Shown here piece by piece: positions 31,482 through 44,039 of a DNA stretch of 64,000 nucleotides. Under the pieces are notes generated by a model. That model was not told the origin of the DNA and searched no databases. It saw only the letters and a program-made list of their open reading frames with translations. The DNA is from Cycas panzhihuaensis (Eukaryota; Cycadophyta). The position numbers and the translations under genes are program-made. The DNA lies in the NCBI GenBank assembly GCA_023213395.1, contig CM041465.1, positions 115,451,741-115,515,740 on the forward strand, read 5' to 3'. The stretch's first letter is position 1, and every line of letters starts with the position of its first letter.

Positions 31482-32630
31482 ATGGTTGATAAATCATTTC
31501 AACTAGTCAAAGGTCTTGGAATTATTTGCTTAAAATTTCCAGGCCTTCCAAAATTGACCCTTGTTGATGTTTTATATATTCCTGATCTGAAGCAAAACCT
31601 GTTCTCCTTATCTACCTTTGTTTCTCATGGATTTAATCTAAGTGTAACTATAAATAATCAAATTCTTTGTGTCATTCACCCTCCTTCAAACGATATGGTT
31701 ATGACCATAATTCTTGATGGCAACCTTTTTTACCTAGCTGGATCACCATCCTATAAAGCCAATTATGTTGATGATGACACTACTTTTATCACAACCCTGA
31801 CTCCTCAAAAATTATCCCAAGAGGCCCTATGGCATGCTCATATGGGCCATATCAAAATTGATTGTTTAAGAGAACTACATGCCACTCTTCCTAGTATGCC
31901 TAGGCTCTCCTCTAAGCCCTTCAAATATGAAGCATGTATCCTTGCCAAATCTCATAAACAACCCTTTCCTCATAGTCAGTGGAAATCTAGCCAACCTTTG
32001 TAGCTTGTACACTTAGATATGTGTGGTCCTATGCCCATCCCTTCTCTTAAATAGAAGTGGTACTATATTACTTTTATTGATAATTTTACCAAGAAAGTAT
32101 GGGTTTCTTTTCTTACAAAAAAAGATGAAGTTTTTTCTATGTTTCAAGCTTTCAAGGCTCGTATGGAAAATGAATCTGGATTCAAGATCAAAATACTTAG
32201 GATTGACAATAGTGGTGAGTACATGTCTAATGAGTTTGAATCATACCTATATCAACATGGAATCAAATATCAGACTACTATTGCAGGTACACCCCAACAA
32301 AATAGAGTTGCTAAGTACATGAATAAGATCATCATGAACATGGCTCATGCTATGATAGTATATAAGAATGTCCTTGTCTATCTTTGGGCTAAGTCTATCT
32401 AGACTGTTATGTATTACATCAACATTATTAATCCCTCTAAGCTCAACCCCTCTCTATATAAAATGTGGTTTGGACAAACCCCCTCTATCTCCCACTTCAA
32501 AATTTTTGGCTTTACTTGTTATGCTCACATTTTGGCAGAACATGGAAACAGGCTCCAAGATAGAGCTATTAAAGGTATCCCTTTTGGATACCCTATGGAC
32601 AAAAGGGGGTATAAGGTTTTTATACCTTAA
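31482..32630 (+). pseudogene. copia integrase
   Basis: 31482-32003 gives LVDVLYIPDLKQNLFSLSTF (end of protease) and ALWHAHMGHIKIDCLRELH...CILAKSHKQPF (pre-integrase, with His and Cys ligands). Then HLDMCGPMP (first Asp), ITFIDNFTKKVWVSFL, KILRIDNSGEYMSNEF (second Asp kept) and TPQQNRVAKYMNK, where the catalytic Glu of VVERMNR is replaced by Lys. FGQTPSISHFKIFGFTCYAH closes the domain (32409-32630). Stops at 32001 and 32401. Confidence 0.88.
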
Positions 32631-33230
32631 TAACATAAAATCGTCATCACTAGAGATGTTATTTTCGTAGAGACTGAAGATCAATTACTCAAACTTGACT
32701 CCAAGATGCTTTCATATCAATTTAATAATACTACTAAATTTGACGTCCAAATTCTAAAATTTAGGGGGGAGATTCTCAACAGTTACTCAAAATCTTGGAA
32801 TCTGATAATAGAGCCTCAGAGGATACAAGCTATGACTGCCAACCAATGTGTACACATCCAACACCATCATTTGTAAACAACTAAGTTGATGAAGGCAAAG
32901 ACATAGTAGAAGGATTATCTTCTCCAACATCTGTGGCTGGCCCATCTTCTCCAGCATCGTCAACTTCCTCTATGCTAAACATTTAATATGATCCTTTTTA
33001 GGATCAAAATGAAGACCAAGAGGCTATAGAAATGAAAACCTCATTCACAACTTAAGGTTTTCATGAAGCCTACCAGCTACACAAGGACATGCAACTAGAC
33101 GAGATAGGCAAAACTAGTACTAGAGTGCCCATAGAGCAAGGATACATGAATCAATTTCTGTTGAGCTTGAACTAGCAGAACTACACCTTACTCTTAATGA
33201 AGAGCCCCTAACATACCAAGAAGTTGTAAA
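32631..33230 (+). other. copia INT-RT linker
   Basis: Low-complexity coding remnant, Ser-rich near 32930-32980, with many stops. No domain is expected here in copia elements. Confidence 0.5.
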
Positions 33231-34744
33231 GAATGCAACTTAGAAAAATGCCATAAATGAAGAGTACCAATCTCTTATCAAGAACAGTACATGGGAGCTT
33301 ATTGATCTACCACTTAGAGGAAAGGTAGTTCAAAATAAATGGGTGTTTAAAAATAAGTATAGATTAGATGGCACCCTAGAAAAATATAAGGTGAGGTTGG
33401 TAGTAAAAGGATTCACGCAGAGGGAAGGCATTGACTATACTAAAATCTTTGCTCCTATAACCAAGCGACCTACAATTACAACACTTATAGCCTTGGCTGC
33501 TCAACAAGGTTGGAAAATCCACCAACTTGATGTTAAGACTGCATTTCTCAATGGGGACCTTAAAGAAGAAATTTACAAATCTTAGCCAAAAGGATACGAG
33601 ATTGTTAGTCAGGAGCATAAAGTTTGTAGGCTCAAAACATCCTTATATGACCTAAAGTAAGCCCCCCGTGCTTAGTTTCCAAGTTATCTAAAAGAATGAG
33701 GTAACTTGGATATGAGGTTTGTGACTATCAAGATATTAATGTAACATTATTCATCAAACACCAAAATGATAAAGTCGCTTACCTCTTAATATTTGTGGAT
33801 GATATACTAATAACGAGGAATAGTGAATAGGTAATTGGCCAGCTGAAGAAGGACCTTGCTAAAACTTTTGAATTATCTAACCTTGGGTTGATGAAATATT
33901 ACTTTGGAATTAAAGTAACTCAAAAGAATGTCAAAATATTTCTCTCCCAATAAAAATATATCAACGATCTTCTAACAAAGTTTTAGTTAGAATGTGCTCA
34001 ACCAGTTGATATACCTATGGAACCTAATATTAAACTCTTAGCTGATGGTGACACTAGGGAGGCAAACACGACACTCTGTAGGTAACTTATAAGTAGTCTC
34101 ATCTATACTACCAACACAAGGATAGATATTGCACACTTTGTTAGTATTCTTGCAAGATTCATGACAAATCCTAAGTAGAATCACTAGCAAGCTTTAATAC
34201 ACTGTTGAGATACCTGAAGACGACCAACAAATATGGTCTGTTGTATGAACCCAATGTAGAATTTAAACTTTATGTATACATAGACTCAGACTTTGCCAGA
34301 GATAAAGACATAGGAAGATCTACATTTAGGTATGTAACATTTCTTGAAATAGCACCAATATCATGGAGATCTAGATGATAGAAGATAGTTGCTGACTTAA
34401 CCACCGAAGCTAGGTATATTAGTACTTCTAAGACAAGCAAGGAGGTGATATGACTTAGAAAATTATTGAATATATTAAATTCCATCCAAACACGTTCTAC
34501 TAGCTTATATGTAGATAATCAATCTACAATTTAAATGGCTAAAAATCTTGTATTTCATGATCGTACCAAACATATAAGTATGAAAGTCCACATGATTAGA
34601 GAACTAGTTCATGATGGCATAATTCAACTAGAGTACTACCCCATAATAGATCAAGTGGCTGATATCTTTACCAAACCACTGAAGAAGGTGAAGTTTAAAT
34701 AGTTTTAAAAGCAACTTGGCCTTAGGACCTCCATCTTTGACTAA
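33231..34744 (+). pseudogene. copia reverse transcriptase and RNase H
   Basis: NKWVFKNKYRLDGTLEKYKV, LVVKGFTQREGIDYTKIFAP and WKIHQLDVKTAFLNGDLKEE (33343-33585) are the RT N-terminus with its first Asp. The catalytic YVDD equivalent is LLIFVDDILITRNSE near 33786. STSLYVDNQSTI.MAKN, FHDRTKHISMKVHMIRELV and DQVADIFTKPLKKVKF (34480-34700) are the RNase H end. The frame stops with TAA at 34742-34744. Frames change several times, with TAG and TAA stops throughout. Confidence 0.9.
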
Positions 34745-35107
34745 TTGAAGGAGATGATAATAGGACCATCATACTCTATCTCATTCGTGAAAAACCCTTG
34801 TGGGCACAGAAGGACAAGAGTAAGTCTCTCCTCTATCCCATTCATGAAAATCCCTTATGGGTGTGAAAGGATAAGGGTTGTATCATTTTAGAAAATCAGA
34901 ACCTGTGAAAACCTGAAAAGGCATGGGGGATGACCAAATGGTATATGGAGACTAAGTAGAGTTTATCTACAAAATTCATTATATTAATTGGCTATCTAGC
35001 TTTATTTAAAAATCCACCTGAGCCAAGTTAGTAGATTAGAAAATCTGTTGGTTTTCTTCCCTATGTGGGTTTCCCACAAAAGTGTCATAGTAGTTTACTT
35101 TATAAGA
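34745..35107 (+). other. copia 3' untranslated part, left of copy B
   Basis: It holds a duplication of about 60 bp (CTCTATCTCATTCGTGAAAA near 34772 and CTCTATCCCATTCATGAAAA near 34832). It ends at the GGCTC target duplication (35108-35112). The remaining 3' part continues at 52223. Confidence 0.75.
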
Positions 35108-35112
35108 GGCTC

Positions 35113-37514
35113 TGGAGTCGTGTCTATGGGATGATCACTATGTTTGATAGAAATTAGGATAGTCAACAACTAAAGCTGGGGGTATGAATGAAGACATATA
35201 AACAAAAGGGAACACCACACAGGGTGTCCGTGCACTAGAGTGCGAGTTCAGGACCCGCAAATGGTGCCCAACTATCTCAGAGTAGCTTTTAAATCCATGA
35301 GGGAAGACACACATAGGGGGATCCTAGATGGTCTCAAAGAGGGAGGTCCTCCCATCCTTGGATGGCCAGAAGGGAAGAGGAGGAACCCTTGATGGAGAAG
35401 TTCCTATGGCAAAGGAACACAAGACAAAAGGATATAGGCAAAGAGCCTGGGACAAATGTAGGTAGGCTTCCCTAGGCTAATTAGTCTAAGAAAATCTAAC
35501 CAAGGGAAGGAGTAAATAAAAGGTGCTAAAAGCTACTCTCTCTTTCTCTCTCTCTTTCATTCAACAACCAAAGGGTAAGAGAAAAAAAAAATAAGCATCT
35601 TACATGCATTCAAGTAAGCAAACTAAATGAATGCAACTATGGGTAATTTTAGGCTAGATAGAAGAAAGGGGGAGGAATGTAGTCCCTACTATGCCCTTTT
35701 CCTATGAAGAAAAAACACACAACACACTTAAGAAAAATAAATACAAGTAGCTAATTTATTACCCTTTTTACTTTTACATGATCTATTAAACAAATGCAAT
35801 AGATTTCAGATAAGAGCAAAAAGAAATACGAGTGGATGGAGAGGGACGATGCATACCTAGGAAGTGTAGCAGTTGATGAAGAGCCTCACTTATGCACAAC
35901 GTATGCCCTCTTACCAATGGTTAGTGCATGACCAAAGTTGGTATGGAAAACAGGGGATTCTTTACCTTCCCCGTATAAAAGAAAAAGTGAAACGGGAAAA
36001 GCAAGGAAAGCAAGTAAATATACCAAGAAGCAAGTAAAGCAGAAGAGAAAAAAAAGGGTGAAGGCTTACCTGAAGTTGGACATTCTTCCTCTTCACAGAT
36101 GTTACTTCAAACCTGCATCCACAAGAGTCTTTCCCTTCTAAGAAGGGGTTGCAAGAAACTATATATACAAATATATAATATGAATGCTAAAATTTATATT
36201 TAAAGTTAGTGTAACTACTGCTAAAATGATTCTACTTTCCTCAAAGTAAAACCACACATACCAAGCAAGAAGGGAAAGGGTAGCCTCAGGATGGAAAAAC
36301 CCTCTGCTAAAGGTTCTCCACATAGCCTCAAAATACAACAAGGTAAGGATTATGTGATAGTCTATGGATAACCAATAAGTATGGGGATGGATTATACGAG
36401 ATGTAGGAGAGAAGCTTAAGTAACAGAGTCACTATAGATAGCAAACCACCACGCAAGTCTCACCGAAGATCTGGATGGAAACTTGGCAAGGTTAGGGGCA
36501 TGAAGAAGGCCTAAAAGAAGGGTGTACAGGCCTGGAAGAGCAGGTCTTGCAGGGTTTGTAGGGTATTCCTCAAAGTGGGGCTGTAGAAGATACTTACTGG
36601 GCGAAGTTGAGGAAGAACTAAAGAGATCTTGCTTGGAAATGCTTGGAGGAGGGTCTCCCACCATGAAACAGAGCTACTGCAGGTAGATTCAAAGCTAGAA
36701 TAGTAAAAAATGTAGAGTTGCAAGTGCACCTATAAAGGGGAAGAGTAAGAGAGCAGAAGTACAGTAGTAGAGCATGATGTTTGAGAGCCAAGAGATGTGA
36801 AATGATGAACTTTTTAGTATTTATACTTATTTCAACCCTAATCAAGCAATTAGGGTGTGAATAGGACTGAGTTGGTCACTTGTCCACGTGACAATTCTAT
36901 GAAAAAAGTGAGAATTACCACAACGGATAAAAAAAATAAAGTGCAAAAGTCGCACCATAATAAACTTCGTAGCATCATGGTAAACTTCCCGATACTTCTT
37001 AGTTTATAGCACTGTGAGACTAGAATGCCAAAATGGCAATGGTTAAGGTTCTAAGAGCCCTAAAAGAGGTGTGATAGGCCTAGGAGGGGCTAACCCTCCT
37101 GTCTAGGTGGCTAGGGATAGTCCAGAAGGCATATGAACTAGGCCAAATGAGGCACCAAGAGCTAGAAATCCCAGAAATATCATGACGAGAATATAGGACC
37201 TAGGTATGAGCAGATCATACCAACTGAACGAGGCCTGAGGTGACATGGAGGTAACACAAAGGGTCATAGAGTGCCACGGGAATGCCTACCTTATGGAAAG
37301 GTAGGTCCTGCAAGTCATCATAGGCTAGGAATATGATAAGTAGTATGATCAAGCAATGGATGCAAGGTGATCACACAAATGTGGTAGTCAATGTTACAAT
37401 GAGGTAATACTTCTATCTACCTTTCTAAAGAAACAGTAAAAGTTAAAAGGGAGAAGCATACCTGTGCTTACCTGAGTCAACCTATCCATATCCATTCTTG
37501 GTAGCTGGGAAACA
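35113..37514 (-). repeat. 3' LTR, copy B
   Basis: 2402 bp, plus strand TGGAGTCG...GGGAAACA. It is about 400 bp shorter than the 5' LTR because a segment matching about 50840-51250 is missing near 36530. Copy A keeps that segment, so this LTR lost it. Palindrome at 36982-37005. Confidence 0.92.
36818..36900 (-). promoter_or_regulatory. LTR promoter: G-box and TATA box, copy B 3' LTR
   Basis: Minus strand: CACGTG (36895-36900), then TATAAATA (36818-36825) about 70 bp on. In the 5' LTR the TATAAAT is kept (51530-51536) but the G-box reads CATATG. Confidence 0.5.
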
Positions 37515-37526
37515 CTACCCCCTTGG
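37515..37526 (-). other. polypurine tract, copy B
   Basis: Minus strand CCAAGGGGGTAG, followed at once by TGTTTCCC, the LTR start. Primes plus-strand DNA synthesis. Confidence 0.85.
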
Positions 37527-37974
37527 CTGCAGAGCCTCACTGCTCAGAAGCATGGTGTAATGGTGAATGCTGACAATAAAAACTGTGAGTAGTGAATGCA
37601 TATATATCAATCATAAGAAAAACAAGAGCCAAGGGTGCTAGTGAGTGTCATGGCAGAATGCGTGGGTACGAGGATAGGGGTAGAGACAATATAAGGGCTA
37701 CCTATGTGCCACTTGAGAATCGAATGGAAGCTATGATGGATGAGGGGGATGCCCCCATCGTAAGGATGCAAAGAGAAGTATATGATGATATCAAGAGGAA
37801 GAGTAAATGGACAAACATGATGGTTTCCATAGATTAACCTCATTAGTAGCTAGCTTTTGGAGGTACGAGTAGATCGTAAAGTGAGATATAAGATGGCTCG
37901 AGACTTGGGCGATCAGGTAAGTCTCTCAAGGGCAGTCAATAAGAAGAGGGAGGCAATGCTCAAGGATGAGGTGA

Positions 37975-38348
37975 ATGAGGCTATCCACCTTAGCGTTGAG
38001 GGCTCGAGGGATGTGTCAGATGTCAATAGACTAAAAACAAGCCAATAGGGACCTAGCAGTCGAAGCAAGGGCTCTCAAGCATGGGCATCACACCTAGTAA
38101 ACCTGGGTGAGATGAGACACCACCACCTGGGAGTCGCAAAGAAGAATAATAGATCCATGGTGAAAGCAGAGTGCATTAGTGAGGGCTTCAATAATGGCCA
38201 TGTACTCGGCTTCATTATTGGTGGCCTTGGTGAGGAAGATTATGGAATGTAAGAAATCATATCTAGAATGGTTACGAAGAATCTATGCGGCGATAGAGGG
38301 GCTAGGATTACCACGACTTCCATCGTTGGTGAAGATAAAGAGAGTCAT
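37975..38348 (-). pseudogene. second (archaeal-type) RNase H, copy B
   Basis: From the ATG at 38348: TLFIFTNDGSRGNPSPS, a TAG where Trp is expected, then ATNNEAEYMAIIEALTNAL and ILLCDSQVVVSHL. The Glu and third-position Asp are intact. A C-terminal HIPRALNAKVDSL block lies near 38000. It sits about 450 bp from the purine tract. Apart from two or three stops the frame is continuous. Confidence 0.8.
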
Positions 38349-38887
38349 GGATGAGAAAAGAAAGTGTCTTAATAGAGAAAATGTATAATAGAGTCAGAGT
38401 CGAAGCAAAAGAGGCTCGTATAGATAGTAATGATGGCTGTGAAGGGTAGGAGGACCCAACAATGAGGTTGCCCGAGGATAGGAGTAGTCTATCCAATCAA
38501 TGACAGAGAGCGAGCGACAAAAAGGGCACCTTGGGATGCCAAAGGTTGCTTAAGAAAGCAAAGAATGATCTTGAATGGAAGGAGCATTCCCTTTGGAGAT
38601 CCCAGGGGCAGGAATGGGTTACAAAAATGAGTCTAAGATGGCGAAACGAGCCAAACGAGTATAAACTCAGACATGCATAGGAATGACACGTAAAAGGAGA
38701 CAGAAGGGCTCTGGCAGAAATGCATCGGTGAGATGCCATTAATGCACCTGAAGGAATGAGAAAAACATAGGCTATAGAAGTACAACGGGAAATAGGGCTA
38801 GAAGGCAATGATGGTTGAGGATAAGAAACAATCTCAAGGGCTACCTCAAAAGTGAAAACAGAGAAAGTACCCATCAGGGCCCCTGCC

Positions 38888-38895
38888 TATATAAG
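38888..38895 (+). promoter_or_regulatory. TATA box of antisense gene, copy B
   Basis: TATATAAG in CCTGCC...GAAAACC, identical in core to copy A at 1210. Confidence 0.55.
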
Positions 38896-39552
38896 GAAAA
38901 CCAATGAAAATATGATTCATTTTCACAGGCTCACGAATGAATTCAGAGCCCTTTCCTTACACACTAGGGCACCACCCAATTTCAGAGGCACATAGAGGGA
39001 GATTTGGCCATTGGATTGAGATTGAGAGATAGTTGTTGAGACTAGGACGATGAGATGGCGATAGCCTGACCAAATCCAATGAGTGGATCGTCGAAACCCT
39101 ATCCCATCTTGTCAATTGAAGTTTGATATTTTTTAATGCTTTTTGATGTAGTTTTGGGCCCCATATGGGTAAAAAATAATCTCTAGGAGTCTAAACTGGA
39201 CCTAGAGAGAGGCAGGACTAGGGCATTAAATAGCCCTGATCCGAGTGGGCCTAGTAATGGCTCGCTTTTGGGAAAATTTTTGAGATTTTTGGGGGGTAAA
39301 TCCCCCATTTTGGGTGGGTGACGTTCACACCGCGGTAAAGATCGTAGTACTATGGGGCCCCAATCGTTGTAAGACCCAGGCCAAACTCTGTGGTACTGCG
39401 AAGTTTGGCATAGTGCAAAGGCAGAGCTGATGAAAAATAAAGATGGGGGCCCAAGGGTCCCTAAATCTTGATCAAATGAGGCTGAGAGATAGTCTAGAGG
39501 ACGTGGGGATGAACATGAGTTAGGGTCTGACTTCTTTCATGGTGTTTTACAG
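38896..39552 (+). other. leader and probable first intron of antisense gene, copy B
   Basis: Collinear with 1218-1884. It contains the 24-bp palindrome at 39383-39406 (arms AAACTCTGTGGT and ACTGCGAAGTTT) and ends in TTTTACAG, a good splice acceptor, at 39552. No conserved reading frame. Confidence 0.5.
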
Positions 39553-41490
39553 GTGGTGATCATGACAGATAACCGCAAGAATATTGGTATGGCCATGTTG
39601 AGTTTTATCAAGATGATGACTCATGAGGACAGACAAGTTTTGGTGAGGTGTGGCCTATTGAAGGTCACAAGGATGCCTCAGTACATTTTAGACTAGAGGC
39701 TGTTAGTAGATATTATGCCTCATTGGGATAGATGGAGGCATGTCTTCCATCTATCCCAAGTAGTGGATGTATCTGTGACAGTGGATGACATTAGGAGGAT
39801 ACTGTGGATGCCAGCGACAAGGAGGCCGACAACATTAGGAGCGCTGCCTAGCAATGAGGTAGCACACAGAGAGGCCGTGACATTCTTCACAGGCTTAGAC
39901 ATGTGGGAGAGGAGAGGTATCCCTCTCCAGAGCATGGTGATGTCAGGAGTTCCTCATATAAGGAAGTTGATCACATTGTGGATTCTATTATAGATATCCT
40001 AGAAACAGAACTATAGGGATATATCGGGTAACTAGATGGATGCGGTACTGAGATATGAGGCTGGGGAGAGGCTAGATTGGGCTACCCTCATAGCGGTGAA
40101 CCTTGTCACCAAACTGGATGATATTTGGGTAGCAAGGAAGGGTGGTCTATCATACAACACCCTTCTATAATGCTAGTTTTTTTACCACTTTAGAGCAGTG
40201 GCACTGACAGGGGGACCATACCCCATCTCAGAGTGGGCCCCCATGGTACATAGATGGTAGAATAGATTCAGGGGGACTAAGGACCAAGCACATGTCTGAC
40301 GCTCAGTGGAGGCCACATCACTGGACCTCCTCACCATGATTGACTATATATTAGACCCATATAAAGCAGTGAGATGGGACAGTGATGACGAGGCAGGCGG
40401 GGTAGGAGTGGCCCTAAGAGATGATGGAGATGGAGGTGATGGGGCTAGCCCATCACGAGTTTTAGTAGAGGTAGGTCCATCAGGGACCACAGGTAGAGAG
40501 GCAGGTCTATCAGGGACCGTGGGAGGAGAGGCAGGCCCCTGAGGAGCTGTAGAGGAGAGTAGGGGCCCAGTGACACGAGCCTAAAGGTTGCAGATTATCA
40601 GGAGATCCAGAGAGGCAGTGACACCAGTAGAGGAGAGGAGAGATGCCCCAATAGATGAGGTGGTAGACGAGGAGGTACATGAGGAGGAGGAGGTACCCAC
40701 AACTATTGAAGTACCCGGGGCAGAGGCAGTCATCCGAATCGAGGAGCCAGTGGCCGCACTGGGTGAGACACGACCTTCTCCTATCATCATTTGATTGCTA
40801 GATGTATATATATTATTTGGTTTTGGTTTGGTATGTATATGGACACGTACTAACATGTGACGTGTTGGATTTCTAGGTATAGTAGATATCTAGTAGCTGG
40901 TAGAGGTGGTAGTCTAGGAGATGTTCCCTTGGGCCTACATGGAGAGGCAACCTCCCATCCAAGCAGGTGACGAGCCCAGATCGGTAGACACCCATATGAC
41001 AGCATTCACCCTATTGGTGAGGGTGACAGATGTTTGGATTGTAGAGTCCCAGGAGCATGAGGCACATGCAGAATATCTTCAGGCAGAGCTAGACATGACC
41101 TGAGCTAAGAGGGATGCTCTACAAAGTCAGGTACAGGTGCTAGAGGCTCAGGGAGGAGCCAGAATGGATGCAAAGAGCTGCATCTGACTAGCAGTGATGG
41201 AGGAGCATCTCCAAGGGATGGAGGAGAGGCTTCACAGTGTAGAGGGTGATTGAGATCATATCCAAGCCTGATATGATTGACTGGTGGATGAGGTGGCCTT
41301 AAGATCGTCATAGAGCAGGGCATATACTTATATGGTGATGACGACCCTTAGGAGGCCACAGGATGAGGGGAGTGAGGTGAAGAGCTCCTGAAGGCGTAGG
41401 AGGAGCCTAGGAGGTATGTGGTCCCCATGAGAGGGATCACATAGGCTAGGAGATGATGCCCTAGGGGCGGGGAAGTAGTAGAGTAGAGTG
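39553..41490 (+). pseudogene. antisense gene with plant-mobile-domain-like region, copy B
   Basis: The frame is open from the acceptor: DNRKNIGMAMLSFIKMM, a stop, then RLLVDIMPHWDRWRHVFHLS, VDDIRRILWMPATRRPT, GALPSNEVAHREAVTFFTGL and IRKLITL (PMD-like). An acidic linker follows (DSDDEAGG, then EEVHEEEEVPTTIEVP). A 114-bp intron runs from GT at 40763 (CTGG/GTGAGA) to AG at 40876. Splicing joins GCA CTG G to GT ATA GTA and keeps the frame into PWAYMERQPPIQAGDEPRS and VESQEHEAHAEYLQAELDMT, an alpha-helical, coiled-coil-like tail. This preserved frame is the best evidence that it is a real spliced gene. Confidence 0.65.
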
Positions 41491-42193
41491 TAAGAGTTTT
41501 GTTTTAGATAGGGGAAAGCACAGACCTCTAGAGAGTTACCATATGTACTCACATGATTGTACCCTCCCTACAAGGACTCCAGCTTCCCATAGATGATGTA
41601 CCATACCATTTGTATGATATGACATATGATTTTATATTTTTATGTATATAGATAAGGTGTTTGATACCCCATTTAATGTACAATGATGTGTATCATAACA
41701 TGTGGTGGATGACGTATATGTTTATGTTTACATATTTGTGTATGTATGTGTATGAGGGTGCACTGATACACGAGGATATGGATGATGATATTTTGAGTTA
41801 CTTATTGTATGATTTTTGTGTTATGATATTTGTTTGAGTTATACACATTTCCTTTCATATAGTGCTATATTCCTGGTAGAGGTACACACAATCACTATGA
41901 GTAGTGGCGATAGGTACATGCAAGGCCAGGAGATAAGAGAGCATAGTAGGATATGCAAAGGAATGCCCATCGAGAGGGAGTGAAAGCACTCCAACATGTC
42001 ATCCTAATTGGGGGATACCCAAATAGGAGGATGAGGTTCCCAGGGGAATGGAAACAAGGGTTCTATGGGAGGAACTAAGAAGGAACGAGAGGGCCACCCT
42101 AAGTCGTCATCCTGCCTGTGGCCAAGAGGAATAAGAACAACTTAGGATGGTAGTTTAGGCTTATTTCAAAGTGTGGAAAAAGCAACAAAGAAA
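41491..42193. other. spacer between antisense gene and INT, copy B
   Basis: Equivalent to 3801-4516, with the same TATG-rich run near 41590-41780. No gene seen. Confidence 0.5.
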
Positions 42194-43450
42194 TCATGTG
42201 TAGAATTTTTTAAGGAATTTCCCATTAATAACTTTCTCAAATTCAAGGCCCTCTAGGGTGGTGATCCTAAAGGCGCTATTATTAAGACTCTCGATAACGA
42301 CGAAGGGACCGACCCATTTGGGTCTGAACTTGGTTAAGCGATCGTGAAGATATTCTAGCTTAAGGACATGGTCCCTAGGATACAAAGGATAGGAACGAAT
42401 GTGTTTATTATAAGTCCTTTATGAGCAGGCTTTAAATGTGAGGTTGGCCTAGTAAGTGGCTAGACGTCTCTCATCCAAGGCTTCGAGGTCTAAGAGGCGC
42501 GCCTGATGGATAGACTCCTTATCGATAAGACCTTAAAGAGAAACTCATAGAGAGGGGATCTCCACTTCCAATGGGAGTACCACCTCGATCTCGTAAACTA
42601 GGGAGAATAAAATCATTCCCGTAGCAGCACAGATAGAGGTATGATAGGCCCATAGGGTGGAAGGGAGTTAGAGGTGCCAATCTCTCTAAGATTGAGCAAC
42701 AATTTTCTTTAGGATATTAATAAGAGTTTTATTGAATGATTCAACTTAACCATTTGCCTGGGGGTAATAAAGGGAAGTAATTTTATGAGAGATCTTAAAT
42801 TTCTCACAAAGTTCATCCATCTCCTTGTTACAAAAAGGGGTTTCGTTATCTGTAATTAAGACGTAGGGAATCCCAAAGCAGCAAATGATATACTGGTAGA
42901 CGAAAGTAGCTATCGTCTTACTAGGGGTAGTAATCAAAGGAATGGATTTCACCTATTTAGTAAAGTATTTCATGGTAGTCAAGATGAACTTATGCTATGA
43001 TGAAGAGGGTGGTGATATAGCCCCGATGAGGTCTAAACCCTATTGGGAGAAGGGCCATGGAGATACGATGGGATGAAGAGCCTTAAAAGGAACGCGGGAG
43101 ATGTTGGTGTGCTCTTGACATCGCCGACATCTCAAGGCATAGGCATGGGCATCCTTGAAGAGGGACGACTAATAGTAGTCCATACGAAGGATCCTCTAGG
43201 CCATGGATTAGCCCTCAAAGTGACCCCCATAAATCCCATGGTGGTATTTGTGAAGTATCTGGTCCACTTCGTCAGGAGTGACACAACGGAGGAGGATCCC
43301 GTCAAAGGATCTCTTGTATAATACTTCATCCATGAGGAAGTATTGCCTAGTAGTGGTCTGAATGTGTGACCTAACCTTGTTACTAGCTTTTGGGTGGTAC
43401 TACTCCTGAGTAAGGTACCGCACGATGTCTCCATACCATTCACTATTAAT
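42194..43450 (-). pseudogene. integrase, copy B
   Basis: 42746-42952 gives FGIPYVLITDNETPFCNKEM, in which the second catalytic Asp is kept (Glu in copy A) but the next Gly is Glu; it ends at YYPQANG. A RCRRCQE-type zinc pair is readable near 43110-43130. The C-terminal part is 42194-42385 (KLEYLHDRLTKFRPKWVGPF). Broken into at least four frames. Confidence 0.88.
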
Positions 43451-43619
43451 GAGTGGATGGGAAGGAGTGCCCTGAATAGTTAATATAGACTCATCAAGAA
43501 GAGAGTCATCAATGGGAGCATTGAACGAGTTAGGGATGGAGGCATCTGCAAGCTGTTCTGCCACTACCATCCCTTTCTTCGATTTCCTGTTGATAATGTA
43601 GAGATCGAATTCCTAAAGG

Positions 43620-43960
43620 AGGGTGGCTCAATGACCAGCCCTACTTATCAGGTTAAAATGGATGAGTAAATAATGTAAGGGATGGGATTGAACGATCACC
43701 TTAGTGGTGTTTCCGAGTAAGTAGTGCCTAAACTTCTTAGTTGCATGAACCAAGGAAAGGCTTTCCTTCTCAGCTAGGGAGTAGTTGAGTTTGGTAGCCA
43801 CAAGGGTGTGTTGATGAAGTAAATAGCCTTCTCAACTCCTGAATCATCCTCTTGGGCCAGCATAGCATCCAAGGACTCATCGATCGCTGAGGTGTAGAGA
43901 ATAAAAGGCCTATTAAAGCAAGGGGGTGCCAACGTTGGAGCGGAAGAAAGGGCTTCCTTA
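43620..43960 (-). pseudogene. first (gypsy-type) RNase H, copy B
   Basis: The minus strand near 43900 reads RPFILYTSAIDESLDAMLAQED. The same Thr-Ser replaces the first catalytic Asp as in copy A. The rest (EKAIYFIN, VHATKKF) follows in shifted frames. Confidence 0.75.
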
Positions 43961-44039
43961 AGTCCTTTGAAAGCTTATTGGGCCTTAGCTAACCAAATAA
44001 ATGGGGCTCTCTTTTTTAATAGGTTAGTAAGGGGTTTAT

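Noticed and set aside
37592-37837. 81-codon plus-strand frame between the purine tract and the second RNase H of copy B
   Set aside because: The collinear parts of copies A (1-150) and C (56290-56430) do not keep the frame; no motif.
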